Shown one piece after another: positions 6,453 to 13,099 of a stretch of DNA of 13,099 bases. The notes beneath the pieces are model-generated. The model worked only from the letters and a program-made list of their open reading frames with translations, was not told the origin of the DNA and did no database searches. Both the position numbers and the translations under genes were made by a program. The number at the start of each line of letters is the position of its first letter. Position 1 is the first letter of the stretch. Source of the DNA: Methanoregula sp. (GTDB lineage Archaea; Halobacteriota; Methanomicrobia; Methanomicrobiales; Methanospirillaceae); NCBI GenBank assembly GCA_003154335.1, contig PMDE01000035.1, forward strand, positions 1 to 13,099, in the 5' to 3' direction.

Positions 6453-6549
6453 TTTCTCTTTTGCGTCTTTTCAAAAGATCCAGTCTTGTATTTTTACTCT
6501 TTCGACAATAATTCATAACAGACAAAACGTGTTATGTCATAAAGCAGAA

Positions 6550-6557
6550 TTTTTTTT
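6550..6557 (+). terminator. T-tract terminator for the channel gene
   Basis: A run of eight T about 175 bases after the channel stop codon, followed by a second run of eight at 6613-6620. Either could end the channel transcript. A weaker T-rich stretch lies nearer, at about 6453-6474. Confidence 0.35.
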
Positions 6558-6716
6558 ATGATACCGGAAGAGCTCCGTATGTTTTGTTTATACACCGGTT
6601 TCTCCAACGATGTTTTTTTTATCGTGCTGGTCCGGGCTTTCTGAAATTTTCCCCTCCCCATAAGATGAATGAACACGCGATATTTATTCTCACTTCTCCT
6701 CTCCGTAGAAGATGAT

Positions 6717-8468
6717 CTAAACAATTACAATATACGCGATCAGCGAGAGCAGGAATGCCAGGAGCAGCATCGCAAGGGATAATGGGGCAACAAATACAAG
6801 CATGGCATTTACTGTGCTGGCAAGCTGGGAAATCCGGTTTGAGCCAAAGACCACAATATGTTCGCAGTGTGCGGTGCTCGCAGCGACTTCCGATGGTGCC
6901 AGGTTGTCTATAGCCATCCGGAGGGCCTGCATAACGAATGGCAGGAAGTCGGAAGTCCTGACGTTCATTCCCAAAGGATTTTTACCGGTGATGGTGTTCA
7001 CGACATGCGAGTCGGTTGTCATCACTTCGGCATTATCAACATTTTTCAGGAGATGGCAAAGCAGTTCCTCACGTACTCCCTCAGCCATATTATTGCCATC
7101 CATGAGTACATAGGCGGTGCGCTGCCCTTCAACTTCAGTGACAAGTACCTGGATTCCCAGGTCACCGAATCCCTGCTCCCTGTTAAAAGGGACTAACACG
7201 TGAGAAACCCCTATCCTGAAGGAAAACATCGGGATAGTGCGGCATATGTCCATTGCTTCAAAAGACCCGCCCTGATACTCTGTTGAAGTGAGCGTCGCAA
7301 GAAGGACGGGGGAAGAGAGATCAGTCATGCAATTATGTGCATCTACTACAGCGACATTGGGGAACCAGCGATGACCTTCTGCCATGATAGTCATGCCGAT
7401 TGAAAAATCAATATCCTCGGTCCTTTGCGGAGAACGCGATGTAACCAGGAGCACCGAGTCACCAAATCTCTGGTAAAGGATCTGGACGGAACCCAGCGTA
7501 AGGCGTCCTGACTTTCCGGCAAGGCCGGAATAGGTAAGGTCATTTTGTGATTTTTTAATTGCTTCGATAACCTTATCGATTTCTGTCTCAGAAACGAGAT
7601 TGAAATCATGGGTGGCACAACCATGCGCGACAAGCATCTCTTCTTCAAAATTGTCATGCAGTACTTTTGGGAGGTTGCCCCCGCCAATCTCTCCCATAGG
7701 GCCGGGGTGCAAATTGGGGACGGTAAAAATTACGGGCTTTTCATTCGTCCTTTTAAAAAAGAAGTTTACCTGGGGGACAAAAATTTCTTCCCCGATTTCC
7801 CGGAAGAAGTCCTCCATCCCTTTCGATCCATCCGTCATATGGGCGATAAAAGCATTGATGAATGCTAGTCCGTGAATCTTGAATGCACGCCGGAGTGGGC
7901 GTTCAATCATCCAGATGAGAATTGCAAAACCGAGGCCAAAAACGATATGGAGTACAAGTGCAAGGATCGCGAATGACGGTGTGAAAAGAAGCATTCCCGC
8001 GAGAATGCCAACAAAACTCTGGATAAATGCCGGAACAATCATTCGTGAGATCCGGTAATCAGCAATTGCTACAAGAACCAAGAGGCGCAGACCAAAAATA
8101 AATCCCAGAGAAATCGCGTAAAAAAGGGGAATGAGTCTTATTGACGGCGCAAGTGCTACAAAGGTGATAATTACCCCAAAAACCGTGCAGGAAAGAGCGA
8201 GAAGTGCTGACCTATTCCAGGTCATCGTTTTACCGTTATATTCAATGAACGGTTTTGTTAGAAGGAGGGCGACTACCGCTGGAATGGTAAATGCGAGGGT
8301 ACCTGAAAATGGCAGAGCAGAAAAGGGCAGGATCACCCATGCACGCACACCGGCACCATCAATCAGCACACCAAGAATAATGATAAGAAACAATGAGCGT
8401 TTCCAGGAAGGAGCAGTGAAAATAAACCGGGTGAGCTGGCCCAGCTTGACATCACTGTCCTGCGGCAT
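6717..8468 (-). CDS. DUF2070 family membrane protein
   Basis: Integral membrane protein of 583 residues of the euryarchaeal DUF2070 family; function unknown. About six N-terminal transmembrane helices lie between residues 24 and 188, followed by a soluble domain of about 360 residues, and a hydrophobic hairpin at 552-583 ends the chain. The soluble domain carries conserved-looking polar motifs: NLHPGPMGEIGGG at 252-264, AHGCATHD at 281-288, VVDAHNC at 374-380, and TTDSH at 484-488. The repeated His and Asp (H254, H282, H287, D376, H378, D486, H488) could form a metal site, which is my inference. The start codon overlaps the DPH6 stop by one base (TGATG), so translation is probably coupled. 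It is the last gene of the operon. Length fits the family. Confidence 0.85.
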   Translation of the reverse strand: MPQDSDVKLGQLTRFIFTAPSWKRSLFLIIILGVLIDGAGVRAWVILPFSALPFSGTLAFTIPAVVALLLTKPFIEYNGKTMTWNRSALLALSCTVFGVIITFVALAPSIRLIPLFYAISLGFIFGLRLLVLVAIADYRISRMIVPAFIQSFVGILAGMLLFTPSFAILALVLHIVFGLGFAILIWMIERPLRRAFKIHGLAFINAFIAHMTDGSKGMEDFFREIGEEIFVPQVNFFFKRTNEKPVIFTVPNLHPGPMGEIGGGNLPKVLHDNFEEEMLVAHGCATHDFNLVSETEIDKVIEAIKKSQNDLTYSGLAGKSGRLTLGSVQILYQRFGDSVLLVTSRSPQRTEDIDFSIGMTIMAEGHRWFPNVAVVDAHNCMTDLSSPVLLATLTSTEYQGGSFEAMDICRTIPMFSFRIGVSHVLVPFNREQGFGDLGIQVLVTEVEGQRTAYVLMDGNNMAEGVREELLCHLLKNVDNAEVMTTDSHVVNTITGKNPLGMNVRTSDFLPFVMQALRMAIDNLAPSEVAASTAHCEHIVVFGSNRISQLASTVNAMLVFVAPLSLAMLLLAFLLSLIAYIVIV

Positions 8469-9124
8469 CAGGTAAAGCCCCCGAGAACCAGTTCGTGTCG
8501 ATCGGGAGATGACCTGATCTCGCTGAACTCATACGTGATCGGGCGGGAATAAAACGGTGCGTTAAGGGTAAGCGTTTCGTACTCCCCACCTTCACCGGCA
8601 AGGTTAATAGATCGTGTACGGGCGACCTCTTTAAGTCGCTTTATGAGATTATCATCGAAATGTGCTCCCAAAAACTGTTCGTCCAGTCCTTCGGCAGCGG
8701 TAACAATAATGATGGCATCCATCCGCTTCGACACTTCAGTGAGGAGCATTTCTGTATTCATATGCCAGAGGGGGGTAAATAGGGATAATTTTAACCGGTC
8801 TGTGATATCTTTCACCCGTTTTGCCTGGTACACCGATTCAATCGCCCCGGCAATGACCCCTTCCACGTCAAGACCGGCCAATCCTGCTTCAAGATCTAAG
8901 AGTTCCTCTTCCTTTCGTCCATGAGTCCGGATCTCCACGTATTTCATGCCGGCAACTTCAGCTATCACCGGCACTGCATCGAGATTTGCCGAATGGAACA
9001 TATAGGAATCCTTGTTATCAGGCCTCGCAGTAACGATATATTCTACCTCTTTTCCGCTGTCTATTGCCTTCTGGATGGAGAGAATTGAATCTTTTCCCCC
9101 GGAAGTGAGCGCTGCCCAGCTCAT
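8468..9124 (-). CDS. dph6: Diphthine--ammonia ligase (DPH6-like ATP pyrophosphatase)
   Basis: Cytoplasmic enzyme of 218 residues expected to catalyse the last step of diphthamide synthesis on elongation factor 2, the ATP-dependent amidation of diphthine with ammonium. The PP-loop SGGKDS is at 8-13. Other family motifs are MFHSANLD at 42-49, GAIESVYQAKRV at 93-104, PLWHMN at 118-123, and GEGGEYET at 177-184. The length is typical of the archaeal single-domain form, which lacks the extra C-terminal domains of the yeast enzyme. The start overlaps the kinase stop by four bases (ATGA) and the stop overlaps the DUF2070 start by one base, so it is inside a translationally coupled chain. Closely related N-type ATP pyrophosphatases of unknown substrate are the alternative. 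Confidence 0.87.
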   Translation of the reverse strand: MSWAALTSGGKDSILSIQKAIDSGKEVEYIVTARPDNKDSYMFHSANLDAVPVIAEVAGMKYVEIRTHGRKEEELLDLEAGLAGLDVEGVIAGAIESVYQAKRVKDITDRLKLSLFTPLWHMNTEMLLTEVSKRMDAIIIVTAAEGLDEQFLGAHFDDNLIKRLKEVARTRSINLAGEGGEYETLTLNAPFYSRPITYEFSEIRSSPDRHELVLGGFT

Positions 9125-10026
9125 GGTGCAGCTCTTCTCCCAGGAGATTGTTCCAGCAGGCCGAAGAACTGTTCATACCGGATCTGCATTGTTTTCCAGT
9201 CGGGAAGATGGGTCTGGCATCCTACATGTTCCACAACAAACGAAGCCGTTACGGTACCAATCTTACAGGAGGTAAGCAATGGATATCCCCGGACATATGC
9301 GGAGAGAAACCCGGCGCGGTATGCATCACCGGCTCCTGTCGGATCAACAAGAGTTACCGGAACTACCGGAATGAAATGCTCTGTATCTTCGGAGTATAAT
9401 GTGCTCCCGTCCCCGCTCATCGTAAATATCGCAGTTCCCACCTGCCTGACAATCTCATCCCTTGTCATACTCAGGGTTAAGCACATCTGCTTCACCTCGT
9501 GCTGGTTGGCAAAGAGAATGTCGGTGTTGGCAAGGATTGTCCCGAGCTGTTCTTTGGAATACCAGAAAACGTCCTGGCCGGGATCGAATGATGTGAACTC
9601 ACTTTTCTGGGCAACCTGGCAGTTAAACTCCGGATCAGCAGTTGCCAGGTGAACAAAGGGAAGATTTGGAGCTTCTGATGTCGCAAATGCTTTCGACGCA
9701 CCCCATTCAAAGAATGTCATCTGGTCCCCGGCCTCGTCCGTGAACATGAATGCTGTTGGCGTATGGGCATGAGGAACGACAAAGAATTGCTGCTTAACTC
9801 CAATTTTTTTCATCCAGGTATCATACTCATTACCGGCAAAATCTCCGCCGGTGCAGGAAATAAGGGTTACTTCCTCTCCCAGAACAGCAATTCCGGCAGC
9901 TATATTGGCAGCACCGCCCCCGAAATAAATCTGCCTGTCAGAAATATGGGTAGAGCAGTTTTTCTCCGGAAGGTGGGGGACCCTTGAAATGTGGTCAATA
10001 GCGGTGTGGCCAACAATATGGATCAT
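9121..10026 (-). CDS. PfkB family carbohydrate/nucleoside kinase
   Basis: Ribokinase-fold kinase of 301 residues that would phosphorylate a sugar or nucleoside with ATP. The N-terminal substrate motif GGGAANIAAG is at 36-45, the NxxE-type motif NQHE is at 174-177, and the C-terminal signature DPTGAGDAYRAGF is at 228-240. It holds the anion hole GAGD and catalytic base D234; a Tyr stands where many relatives have Phe or Ala. The substrate cannot be read from sequence; archaeal relatives such as the Methanocaldococcus nucleoside kinase share this short form. The start overlaps the UPF0212 stop by four bases and the stop overlaps the DPH6 start by four bases, so it is co-translated with both. 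Phosphofructokinase activity is unlikely to be the only candidate. Confidence 0.85.
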   Translation of the reverse strand: MIHIVGHTAIDHISRVPHLPEKNCSTHISDRQIYFGGGAANIAAGIAVLGEEVTLISCTGGDFAGNEYDTWMKKIGVKQQFFVVPHAHTPTAFMFTDEAGDQMTFFEWGASKAFATSEAPNLPFVHLATADPEFNCQVAQKSEFTSFDPGQDVFWYSKEQLGTILANTDILFANQHEVKQMCLTLSMTRDEIVRQVGTAIFTMSGDGSTLYSEDTEHFIPVVPVTLVDPTGAGDAYRAGFLSAYVRGYPLLTSCKIGTVTASFVVEHVGCQTHLPDWKTMQIRYEQFFGLLEQSPGRRAAP

Positions 10027-10361
10027 ATTGGCTGCACGTCCAGAAGCTTGAGCGGGATATCCCGTAGTGCTTTTCCGATCACGGATTTTGCAATCCTCTC
10101 CGCATGTTCAGGGGACTCGGCACGGAAAACCTTCATCTCGAGAACAAGCCCGACAAGAGCGGTATCTGCGACAACGATTGCGCTTGAGAGCGTTTCCTCA
10201 CAGTAAGGACAGGTGAAATAACCCGCTTCGACTTCAACATATTTTGCAGCCGGGTTGAGCCGCTTTCCGGCTTCACTGATCGCGATCCCGATCGCATCGT
10301 CAAGCGATTTGACATCGCGGAGTATCCACGCTGATTCGAGTGTTATGAGATAATCAGGCAT
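10023..10361 (-). CDS. UPF0212 (DUF555) family protein
   Basis: Small conserved archaeal protein of 112 residues; function unknown. The whole sequence follows the family pattern: MPDYLITLESAWILRDV at the start, ISEAGKRLNP at 28-37, a CPYC motif at 51-54, ALVGLVLEMKVF at 68-79 and AKSVIGKALRDIPL at 91-104. The single C-x-x-C might bind metal as half of a site completed by another subunit; this is inference. A clear ribosome-binding site AAGGAAG lies at 10366-10372, partly inside the end of the nitroreductase gene, nine bases from its stop. The stop overlaps the kinase start by four bases. Confidence 0.88.
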   Translation of the reverse strand: MPDYLITLESAWILRDVKSLDDAIGIAISEAGKRLNPAAKYVEVEAGYFTCPYCEETLSSAIVVADTALVGLVLEMKVFRAESPEHAERIAKSVIGKALRDIPLKLLDVQPI

Positions 10362-10370
10362 TTTTCTTCC

Positions 10371-10907
10371 TTACCAGATATCACGATGTATATGCTCTCC
10401 TGACTCCATCTTTCCTGCGTGCACAGTCGGGGGGTATCCCCTTCCCGCAACCAGGAGTGCAACGGGTCGAATGTGCTGGGGCAGATCAAGTATATCACGC
10501 ACTTCATCATCATTAAAGGCGCCTGTCCAGCAGGTATGCAGCTTTTTTGCTTGTGCTGCAAGCATCATATAGGTACACGCAATCGTTGCGTCCTCCAGCC
10601 CATACAGGATACCCCGCTCCCCGTATCGCGACATCGATCGTACATAGTTTGCACACACAACAAAGGTGGTGCCCGCCTGCTCAACATGCGCCTGGTCATA
10701 TGCTGCGTGTGCAAGTGCAGACCTGACCTCATTGTCGGTGACAATAATAACATCCCATGACTCAAGATTTCCGGCACTTGGAGCTGTTTTTACACATTCC
10801 AGGATATACTGGATTTCATCCTCCGTCAGGGGCTCTCCTTCGTATATTCGTACGGAAGAACGACTTTTTAAAAAATCTAAAAAATCAGAGGATTCCATGT
10901 TCTGCAA
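10371..10907 (-). CDS. Nitroreductase family flavoprotein
   Basis: FMN-dependent oxidoreductase of 178 residues, probably a homodimer using NAD(P)H; natural substrate unknown. FMN-binding motif RSSVRIY at 16-22, PSAGNLESW at 43-51 (the loop over the flavin), GLEDATIACTYMMLAA at 103-118 (dimer helix), and CWTGAFNDDEV at 126-136. The length is typical of the small archaeal form. The start is uncertain: ATG at 10907 or ATG at 10898 (MESSDF). Both lie inside the end of the upstream gene, overlapping it by 23 or 14 bases. This suggests coupled translation. It is upstream of UPF0212 with a 9-base gap. Confidence 0.87.
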   Translation of the reverse strand: MQNMESSDFLDFLKSRSSVRIYEGEPLTEDEIQYILECVKTAPSAGNLESWDVIIVTDNEVRSALAHAAYDQAHVEQAGTTFVVCANYVRSMSRYGERGILYGLEDATIACTYMMLAAQAKKLHTCWTGAFNDDEVRDILDLPQHIRPVALLVAGRGYPPTVHAGKMESGEHIHRDIW

Positions 10908-11250
10908 GAACCTGCCACGCTTCCTGGGCCGGGGTTGTCGATGCGCTGATCGCTGCAGCGATTTTTTCAGACGCCTGTTCCGGCTGGTTGCTCTCCAGGA
11001 GTGAAATTGCTTCGTTCAGCGAATTAATCGCTTTGTTGAATTCTGTTTGTCCGGAACTCTGGGCGGCAAACCGGAGTTCACTTCTCACCGATTCCATAAG
11101 CATCAGGAGCATTCGGCGGCCCCCGGCGCGTTCGGTTTCTGCAAATCCCGTCAGTGCGAGGCATAACTGGGAACACACGATAAGCCCGGACTTTGCCCTC
11201 TCGCCGAACTGGTAACTCTTAACTGCAGTTCCAAGATCCATACTAACCAT
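10885..11250 (-). CDS. Helical hypothetical protein, 121 aa
   Basis: I do not recognise a named family. The frame opens earlier (ATG at 11304), but the first 18 residues of that version are unlike the rest. I choose ATG at 11250 (MVSMDLGTAVKSYQFGERAK), with ATG 11241 as the alternative. An AT-rich box lies at about 11261-11276. The product is all helix in appearance: GLIVCSQLCLALTGF, then RMLLMLMESVRSELRFAA, then FNKAINSLNEAISLLE, ending in a segment rich in Ala and Ser. The spacing suggests a small helical bundle, and no metal or catalytic motif is visible. It overlaps the nitroreductase gene by 14-23 bases, so the two are likely made together. Confidence 0.7.
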   Translation of the reverse strand: MVSMDLGTAVKSYQFGERAKSGLIVCSQLCLALTGFAETERAGGRRMLLMLMESVRSELRFAAQSSGQTEFNKAINSLNEAISLLESNQPEQASEKIAAAISASTTPAQEAWQVLAEHGIL

Positions 11251-11372
11251 AGCTGTTGTGAATAAAAGAAAATTATGCCTCGAAAGAAAAAATTCCTGAT
11301 CCAATGCAATACGTGATAAAAATCAGAGGGGTTAGTAAAATCCCCTGTGTATTCCGGGCGTTGAATTACCAA

Positions 11373-11699
11373 TTACCGTGAGGCTTTTGCCTTGGCGCCC
11401 AGAGCAGACACTTTTGCCCTGCGCATTCGCCTGCGGATAAGCGGGCTTGCCGTGGACTCGTTTAATCCCGATCCTCCGGAGCGGTCTCCCCCTCGTCTGC
11501 CCCCGCGTTTACCCCCGCGTGGACCGCCTCTCCCCTGTGCGGCTTCATCCATAGCATTGACTTTCTTTATATTCACGCCGGCTTTGAAACGCTGGTTCGG
11601 GCCTGGTGTTTTGAGGTCTCCTTCGCTTTTCGGGACGAGCCGTATTTGTCCCTTGACGCCTTTTACCTGCGCCCAGACTGTAGTGCCTGTTTTACCCAT
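11373..11699 (-). CDS. RGG-tailed small basic protein (DUF5350-like)
   Basis: Basic protein of 108 residues. Residues 1-48 form a conserved-looking head (MGKTGTTVWAQVKG, VPKSEGDLKTPGPNQRFK) that I believe matches the methanogen family DUF5350, from memory only. Residues 55-78 carry four RGG triplets (57-59, 61-63, 65-67, 69-71), and the C-terminus (IRRRMRRAKVSAL) is strongly basic. RGG repeats and basic tails usually bind RNA, so a role in RNA or ribosome biology is a reasonable inference. A good ribosome-binding site, AAGGAG, lies at 11707-11712. A TATA-like ATTTATG at 11734-11740 could be its own promoter just after gatE. Confidence 0.75.
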   Translation of the reverse strand: MGKTGTTVWAQVKGVKGQIRLVPKSEGDLKTPGPNQRFKAGVNIKKVNAMDEAAQGRGGPRGGKRGGRRGGDRSGGSGLNESTASPLIRRRMRRAKVSALGAKAKASR

Positions 11700-11733
11700 G
11701 GTTAAACTCCTTATCTAATTCTGCTGCACCCCT

Positions 11734-11740
11734 CATAAAT
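11734..11740 (-). promoter_or_regulatory. Possible promoter box between gatE and the RGG gene
   Basis: ATTTATG on the minus strand lies about 35-41 bases before the ATG at 11699, leaving room for a short leader that includes the AAGGAG site at 11707-11712. It could start a transcript separate from gatE. Only one box is visible and no upstream purine element stands out. Confidence 0.3.
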
Positions 11741-11780
11741 GTTCGCGCCCCGATTCCCTGGAAAGAATGCTCCTATGAAG

Positions 11781-13099
11781 TTACAGTTTTTTTCCGGCAA
11801 GTACAGTATCAATTTCCATCCTGAGGAGTTCACTGACTAATTTTCCATCAACTGACCCTCTCACTTCAGTCATGACTATACCCATCAGCGGACCGAGCGC
11901 GGCTCTTTCTTTCTTGACTACGAACTCCAGCCGGTCAGCAACAATTTTCTGGATGATTGATTCAAGTTCCCGTCGTGAGACTGCCGGCGCAAGTTTCCGG
12001 AGAGCCTCTTCAAAAGTCAGACCTGAAGCAATTTCCCTGAAAAGATCTGGAACCCCCTCTTTTGCAGCTCTTCCGGTTTCCACAGCATGCCATGTCGCAA
12101 GGTACGCTTCATCCGGTATCTTCTCAACTGCAACACCGTCCCTCCGGAGTTCTGTGCAGGTGGACAGGATGGTGAACGCGGCAAGCTTGGGTTTGATCCC
12201 TTCTGCCAGTGCGCGTTCAAACAGGGGACGCTTTTCTGATAATGCCAGCCGGGTCGCATAATTCCGGTCAATTGAATATTCCTGCGTATAGCGTTGTGCC
12301 GTTGTGGTCAGCAGTTCGGGGATAGGTACTGAATTCCAGCGCTTTTCGTCTATGATCACCGGCAATACATCAGTCTCCGGATACATCCGGGCTGCACCGG
12401 GGAGCGGGCGCATATAGGCGGAGCTGCCTCCTTCGAGCATTTTTCTGGTCTCTTCAGGGACCGGTTTTTCCATGAGTGCCATTTGTCCGCGGATTACGAC
12501 CTGTTTCAGTGCACATGCAGCCTGTTTCCCGCTCCCTGCTGCAACAATCACGACGCTGTCCCGGTCGCATGCGTTCATGCGTTCCCTCAACCGCACTACT
12601 TCTTCGGATGTGATGCCATAGGCCGGCAGTTCATCCGTGTGAAAGATCCCTCCGACGCCGCATTTTTTCGCATAGTCGGACAGTTCGCTGCCGAGCCGCC
12701 GGTCCGGCTGTATCTCGCGCCCTGTAAACCCAGCAAAACCCTCAAGAATGACTGCATGGATACTTTTTGCCTTTTTGAGGACGGTGGATTTTGTATTCCT
12801 GAAGAGATCGGTAACATCCTGTGAATTTTCGTTCACTGATGCTTTTTTAGCCAGGAGTTCCTCCCGGATTGCAAGCAGATTTTGCTGACGCTCTACTTCA
12901 CGCCGGACCACTTCTGCGATCAGGTCCAGTTCCTGGACTCCTTTGACCTCGACGCGGGCACCGCCGGCGATCGAAATATTCACGTCCTGGCGGATTGTCC
13001 CAATCCCCCGCTTCACGTTTCCGGTCGAACGCAGCACCATCCCGATATACTCGGCGACCTGCTGCACTTCATCCGGCGAATGCATGCAGGGCGAAGTGG
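11781..13099 (-). CDS. gatE: Glu-tRNA(Gln) amidotransferase subunit E, 5' end cut by window
   Basis: The GatDE complex turns Glu-tRNA(Gln) into Gln-tRNA(Gln) in archaea, with GatD supplying ammonia from glutamine or asparagine. GatE binds the tRNA and carries the kinase/amidation site. The visible part is 438 codons, ending with TAA at 11781-11783; full-length GatE is about 620-630 residues, so roughly 190 N-terminal residues lie beyond the edge. The frame is open to the last base. Motifs present, counted from the ATG at 13085: STGNVKRGIGTIRQDVNISI at 20-39 (GatB/GatE core), an AspRS-like GAD insertion at about 115-195 (EGFAGFTGREIQPD and HTDELPAYGI), PGAARMYPETDVLP, and the helical YqeY-like tail. 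gatD is not in the window. Confidence 0.95.
   Translation of the reverse strand, partial: TSPCMHSPDEVQQVAEYIGMVLRSTGNVKRGIGTIRQDVNISIAGGARVEVKGVQELDLIAEVVRREVERQQNLLAIREELLAKKASVNENSQDVTDLFRNTKSTVLKKAKSIHAVILEGFAGFTGREIQPDRRLGSELSDYAKKCGVGGIFHTDELPAYGITSEEVVRLRERMNACDRDSVVIVAAGSGKQAACALKQVVIRGQMALMEKPVPEETRKMLEGGSSAYMRPLPGAARMYPETDVLPVIIDEKRWNSVPIPELLTTTAQRYTQEYSIDRNYATRLALSEKRPLFERALAEGIKPKLAAFTILSTCTELRRDGVAVEKIPDEAYLATWHAVETGRAAKEGVPDLFREIASGLTFEEALRKLAPAVSRRELESIIQKIVADRLEFVVKKERAALGPLMGIVMTEVRGSVDGKLVSELLRMEIDTVLAGKKL

Larger units (their letters stand above)
6374..6716. other. Convergent intergenic region with T-tracts on both strands
   Basis: No gene is supported in these 343 bases between two converging units. 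For plus-strand transcripts, runs of eight T occur at 6550-6557 and 6613-6620. For minus-strand transcripts, A8 at 6437-6444 and A6 at 6447-6452 give T-tracts. Archaeal transcription ends at such T-tracts, so both units probably end here. Confidence 0.55.

Noticed and set aside
6494..6724. Minus-strand open frame of 76 codons after DUF2070
   Set aside because: It begins with TTG inside the end of DUF2070, has a very basic, repetitive composition, and runs through A- and T-tracts that look like terminators.
11392..11718. Plus-strand open frame rich in Pro and Arg
   Set aside because: It is the reverse of the RGG-rich gene, and its Pro-rich run is simply the complement of the RGG codons.

Overview
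The window looks like part of a methanogenic euryarchaeal chromosome, most likely order Methanomicrobiales (Methanoregula-like). The evidence is gene content: archaeal GatE (tRNA-dependent glutamine formation), archaeal DPH6, UPF0212/DUF555, DUF2070, a DUF5350-like small protein, and archaeal-style promoter and start signals. The assignment rests on protein recognition only; no search was run.

The window has two halves. The left half (1-5423) is sparse and looks like accessory, partly decayed DNA. It holds an AT-rich start with a diverged 95-base-period direct repeat, a hydrophilic 150-aa protein of unknown function (373-825), and a long stretch without an intact gene (826-1763). Next comes a proteasome/HslV-like (Ntn-hydrolase-like) gene split by a one-base frameshift (1764-3061), with a small gene directly behind it (3075-3245). 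A convergent gene follows for a protein with two CDGSH motifs (3343-4053). The 1.37 kb before the tRNA (4054-5423) has no intact gene but contains several short, protein-like relics and a patch of possible structured RNA at 4931-5210.

A tRNA-Gln(TTG) gene (5424-5496) and a short two-helix potassium-channel-like gene (5552-6373) mark the transition. A T-tract-rich convergent intergenic region (6374-6716) separates them from the right half.

The right half (6717-13099) is a compact minus-strand array. In transcription order it reads gatE (cut by the window edge), an RGG-tailed small protein, a helical hypothetical protein, a nitroreductase, UPF0212, a PfkB-family kinase, DPH6 and DUF2070. From the hypothetical protein onward the genes overlap or nearly touch, with overlaps of 23 (or 14), 4, 4 and 1 bases and one 9-base gap, which suggests one operon with coupled translation. 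Several members belong to translation (Gln-tRNA amidotransferase, diphthamide synthesis, an RGG protein). The tRNA-Gln in the same window is the substrate class of the GatDE enzyme.

The best candidates for something undescribed are the Ntn-hydrolase-like gene with its small partner, the channel's C-terminal domain of unrecognised type, the DUF2070/DPH6/PfkB/UPF0212 coupling, and the relic-rich region with possible structured RNA.
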